DNA from: Anticarsia gemmatalis
Lineage: Eukaryota > Arthropoda > Insecta > Lepidoptera > Erebidae
Assembly: GCF_050436995.1 (NCBI RefSeq)
Contig: NC_134767.1
Coordinates: 7,378,001-7,442,000, forward strand
Direction: 5' to 3'
Length of the DNA stretch: 64,000 bases
The notes below the pieces were generated by a model, which was not told the origin of the DNA, did not search any database, and saw nothing but the letters and a program-made list of their open reading frames with translations. The translations under genes were made by a program, and so were the position numbers. The stretch's first letter is position 1; each line of letters begins with the position of its first letter. Of this stretch, positions 61,301-64,000 are shown one piece after another.

Positions 61301-63361
61301 TAATAAGACTTAATAAATAAAGCTAATTATTATTATTTGTACAAGGCCAGACATCAAACAAAAACTTGCAAGGAGAACGGAAATATCAAGTTTAGAGTTC
61401 CGCCGGCCATTCGCGTAATCTACACCGACATGATACGTACAGAACCCGCTATTAACCATTCAATGCTTTATTCTTTCATATTTCACCTTTGTAATATCAC
61501 CAGTATAACTTGAACCACGACAGTCGAACATAAACTTCTTCCTTTCAAGGGAATTAGAGCTCTGAGTAAACTGGTTACACTTTTTTTACGGCGTCTCTAT
61601 CCAATATAACTTGACCTATAATTACTTATATAATGTTCTTTTCCACGGCTCAATATAAAATGGTATTAAAGCCTGTAATTGAATTACCCTTATTTAGTTG
61701 TTTCCTGTTATTTAAAAGGTTTTTTTAAACAGGATGGAGATGTCAAATTTTAATCAAATTAATGTCGAACAAAAGGTCCTAAGTTATGATTACCTTATAC
61801 TATTATTAGACCCTTTTCAACTATTATTAGGGTCTCACAATACTTGTCCGATTCACTAATATCCTATTCATAATTTCGTCTTGAATTTTGAGGTGATTTT
61901 ATAACGGTAATATTGGATCTGATAAAATTTAATAATTACTGACGAATTTAACGGTAAATTAATATTGAATAGTTAGCCATAAAGTTTTATTTAATCTATG
62001 AAGTATCAATGTTATAAGGATTTGACAAAGAAAATGCATTAAAAGTAGAAAAATACAAGAATTTGCGAAATATTTGATGTACCATGACTGTACGTTAGGA
62101 AGATACTGAGTTTGTCTACTTAATAAAAAAACACTGGACAAAAATCACAATCATAGGTTACACAATTAATCAATAGGCTTCCTGAAAGATTAACTGACAG
62201 CAAAAAGTATGAAAACTTCTAGCAAAGTTCACAAATTAAACACCACTTATCCTAAGATGACGTAAACTTACGTACCCTTGAGCCTTGAAGTGCCATATAC
62301 GTGCATACACAACAACCTTTATATCGTTTCATAACCATATAAAAACCTAACATTTCGCCAATCGATTTTCACCATAACTTAACCACCGGAATGAAACATA
62401 AAAATAAAAAGAAACGAAATACACACGGAGGGGATCAAATGAAAGAGCCGGGGAGTAAATGATATGATCGCTATAAACACAATTTCCCGTACTGCTGAAC
62501 AAATTGCCGGCACATTGTGACTCCCACGATACTTATGATGCCCTGGTATCTTGAGATGTACTCGATGTGTGTTCGGCTGGTTTCGACTATCTTCGGAATT
62601 GCTGTTTTGACAACGAAGTAGATAATCTAGTCGCACCATGAACTACGGACTAAATATGTTCAGATATCTATAGCATGTATATATTGTATATAGTACTATG
62701 CTCTGAGTTACTGTTAAATAAGCAGTTGTAAAATACATTGAGTCTGAAAACCAGAGTGGAGTAGTATCTGAGTTAACATACTTCCAACGTACAAACGTAT
62801 ATCTACTTTATCTATGAGTAATGAGGATTTACCGCCTTTGTAACGAGTCTTTCATTCGGTTACAGAATAATTTGAGTCCTTTATTTCCAGAATCCATTTA
62901 ATTACATTGTTAGTTATCTATTGCCTAAAAACGGTCAGTTTCAGAGTTTAGAAAAGAAAGTTGAGTTCACACACACACACACTGATGTTCTATTTAACTC
63001 GTACTTACGATGTGATAATACTCAAATCTTAATACTTAAGAACGAGCAATTACTTCTTTATAAACATTTTGTAAATATCTTAAACACATCCATTTCAGGC
63101 ACACGAACACAAATTCCCTTACATCCAGTTAGGTAGTTATAGTGCGCGCGTCCACCCGCTAAGTTAAGTTCACACCGCCCTGTTGGCACTAACCGAATTA
63201 CACGAGCTTGCGCGCTCCTACGATAGCGTAGACCCGCGTATGAGTAGACCGAACAGAGATCAAGAAAAATATTGAAAGGTGATTTCATAAACATAGACTG
63301 GGTTAAGGTTTCTTTGTGGTAATTTTTGAGGATACATTTTTCATCGGTTCTAAAACATGGA
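58336..63361. other. Presumed Rx intron or upstream DNA
   Basis: A CTACG/CGTAG cluster at 58502-58537. The block at 62400-62640 has moderate GC (GGCTGGTTTCGACTATCTTC) and may be an unassigned repeat. A (CA)n run lies at about 62969-62982. No exon recognised. Confidence 0.35.
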
Positions 63362-63470
63362 GACATAAAATCGCGCCCTCTTTCTATAGGGGGTAGGCTG
63401 AGACCTATGTTTAAACATATGACATACATAAATCACGCCTTCCCATCGGGGTAGACAGAGACCAGTTCTA
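63362..63470 (-). repeat. Short repeat with GGGGTAGRCWGAGACC, two partial copies
   Basis: Related to 36715 and 38960. The phrase GGGGTAGGCTGAGACC and then CGGGGTAGACAGAGACC appear 60 bases apart in the same direction, with ATAAATCACGCCTTCCC between. Confidence 0.55.
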
Positions 63471-63627
63471 AAAATCTTTCAGTATTTTTATGAGACTCGA
63501 TTGACTTTGACAATTCAATTGGACGAAGATAAGCTTAAGGTGCATCAATACAGTTATTTGTTCTTTGCATGCAAAATAAAAGAGGCACAGCAAAAAGGAT
63601 CTAAAACGGAATGGATCCTTTTTAAAA

Positions 63628-63706
63628 TATTGGTATCCAGCTGCATCTGGTGAGACTTGAAGCCGACACTAACGTAGTTGGAAGAAATGCTAGGCTGATT
63701 ATGATT
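63628..63706 (+). mobile_element. 5S-rRNA-derived SINE, 3' end only
   Basis: TGGTATCCAGCTGCATCTGG, TGAGACTTGAAGCCGACAC and GGAAGAAATGCTAGGCTGAT match the end of the 2771, 7293 and 17201 copies. It is 5'-truncated, as expected from reverse transcription that stopped early. Confidence 0.7.
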
Positions 63707-64000
63707 AGGCCAATCTATAGAACGGGTCGTTCAGTGACTTTTGGTTTATAAGTAAAATCGTAAAACGTAATTTATTTGACCTTGAAGCTTTTATTTATTT
63801 TTGTCAATAATAAAAAAACCAAGAAATTGGTCTATCTTTTCAAAGAAGTTATACATAAAGAGACTCCACTGTAGCTTTATCAATATCCAGAGCCGGCGTA
63901 CACAAAATTTTAACGTACTTACTTGAAATTCGTCTAGTTTTCTCGTCTAAACATTCAGTGCCCGTGCCTCGTGTGGGATTAAGTTATAATAGTTATTAAT
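63707..64000. other. Right edge, nothing recognised
   Basis: AT-rich sequence without gene or repeat that I can name. The missing upstream Rx exons are expected further right. Confidence 0.4.

Noticed and set aside
1..64000. CRISPR arrays, operons, prophage or plasmid features
   Set aside because: No regularly spaced repeats or bacterial-type gene packing; the window is insect nuclear DNA.

Overview
The window reads as nuclear DNA of a moth, most likely a noctuid-like lepidopteran. It is AT-rich and gene-poor. It is littered with short retroposons of types common in moth genomes: tRNA-derived SINEs, repeats with TATAATATTAGTA tails, small inverted-repeat elements and SINEs with a 5S-rRNA-like head. 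Its two recognisable genes are insect-type. No bacterial, plasmid or viral gene is visible. The species call is inference from repeat style, not a database match. Layout: 1-19 kb is gene-free and repeat-rich, with a transposon flanked by two long direct repeats (5.5-6.4 kb), a tandem duplication (13.4-14.0 kb) and two near-complete 5S-derived SINEs. At 19.4-20.9 kb lies an intact muscle-type actin gene on the + strand, intronless in its coding part, with a TATA box, a short leader and a hairpin-like polyadenylation region. From 21 to 42.5 kb is a long non-coding stretch with islands of GC-rich, CpG-rich sequence beside TAATTA motifs, as expected of regulatory DNA around a developmental gene. 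It also holds an 802-bp inverted-repeat element full of palindromes (33.5-34.3 kb). At 42.6-43.4 kb, on the - strand, are the last two coding exons of the retinal homeobox gene Rx: the recognition-helix half of the homeodomain with the following conserved stretch, and the terminal exon with the OAR motif and stop. The start of the homeodomain and the N-terminus are not found in 43.4-64 kb, so that 20-kb stretch is probably the large intron or 5' part of Rx, with the upstream exons beyond the right edge. Function and context: actin is a filament subunit and Rx a brain/eye transcription factor, so the two genes do not form a pathway. Their proximity is notable because the fly muscle actin Act57B and fly Rx both map to polytene region 57B (recalled, not checked here). 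This suggests old microsynteny and an Act57B-type identity for this actin. The rest of the sequence is best explained as regulatory DNA and repeats. I found no convincing new protein-coding system. The most unusual items are the 5S-derived SINE family, the palindrome-packed 802-bp element and the transposon between about 338-bp direct repeats.
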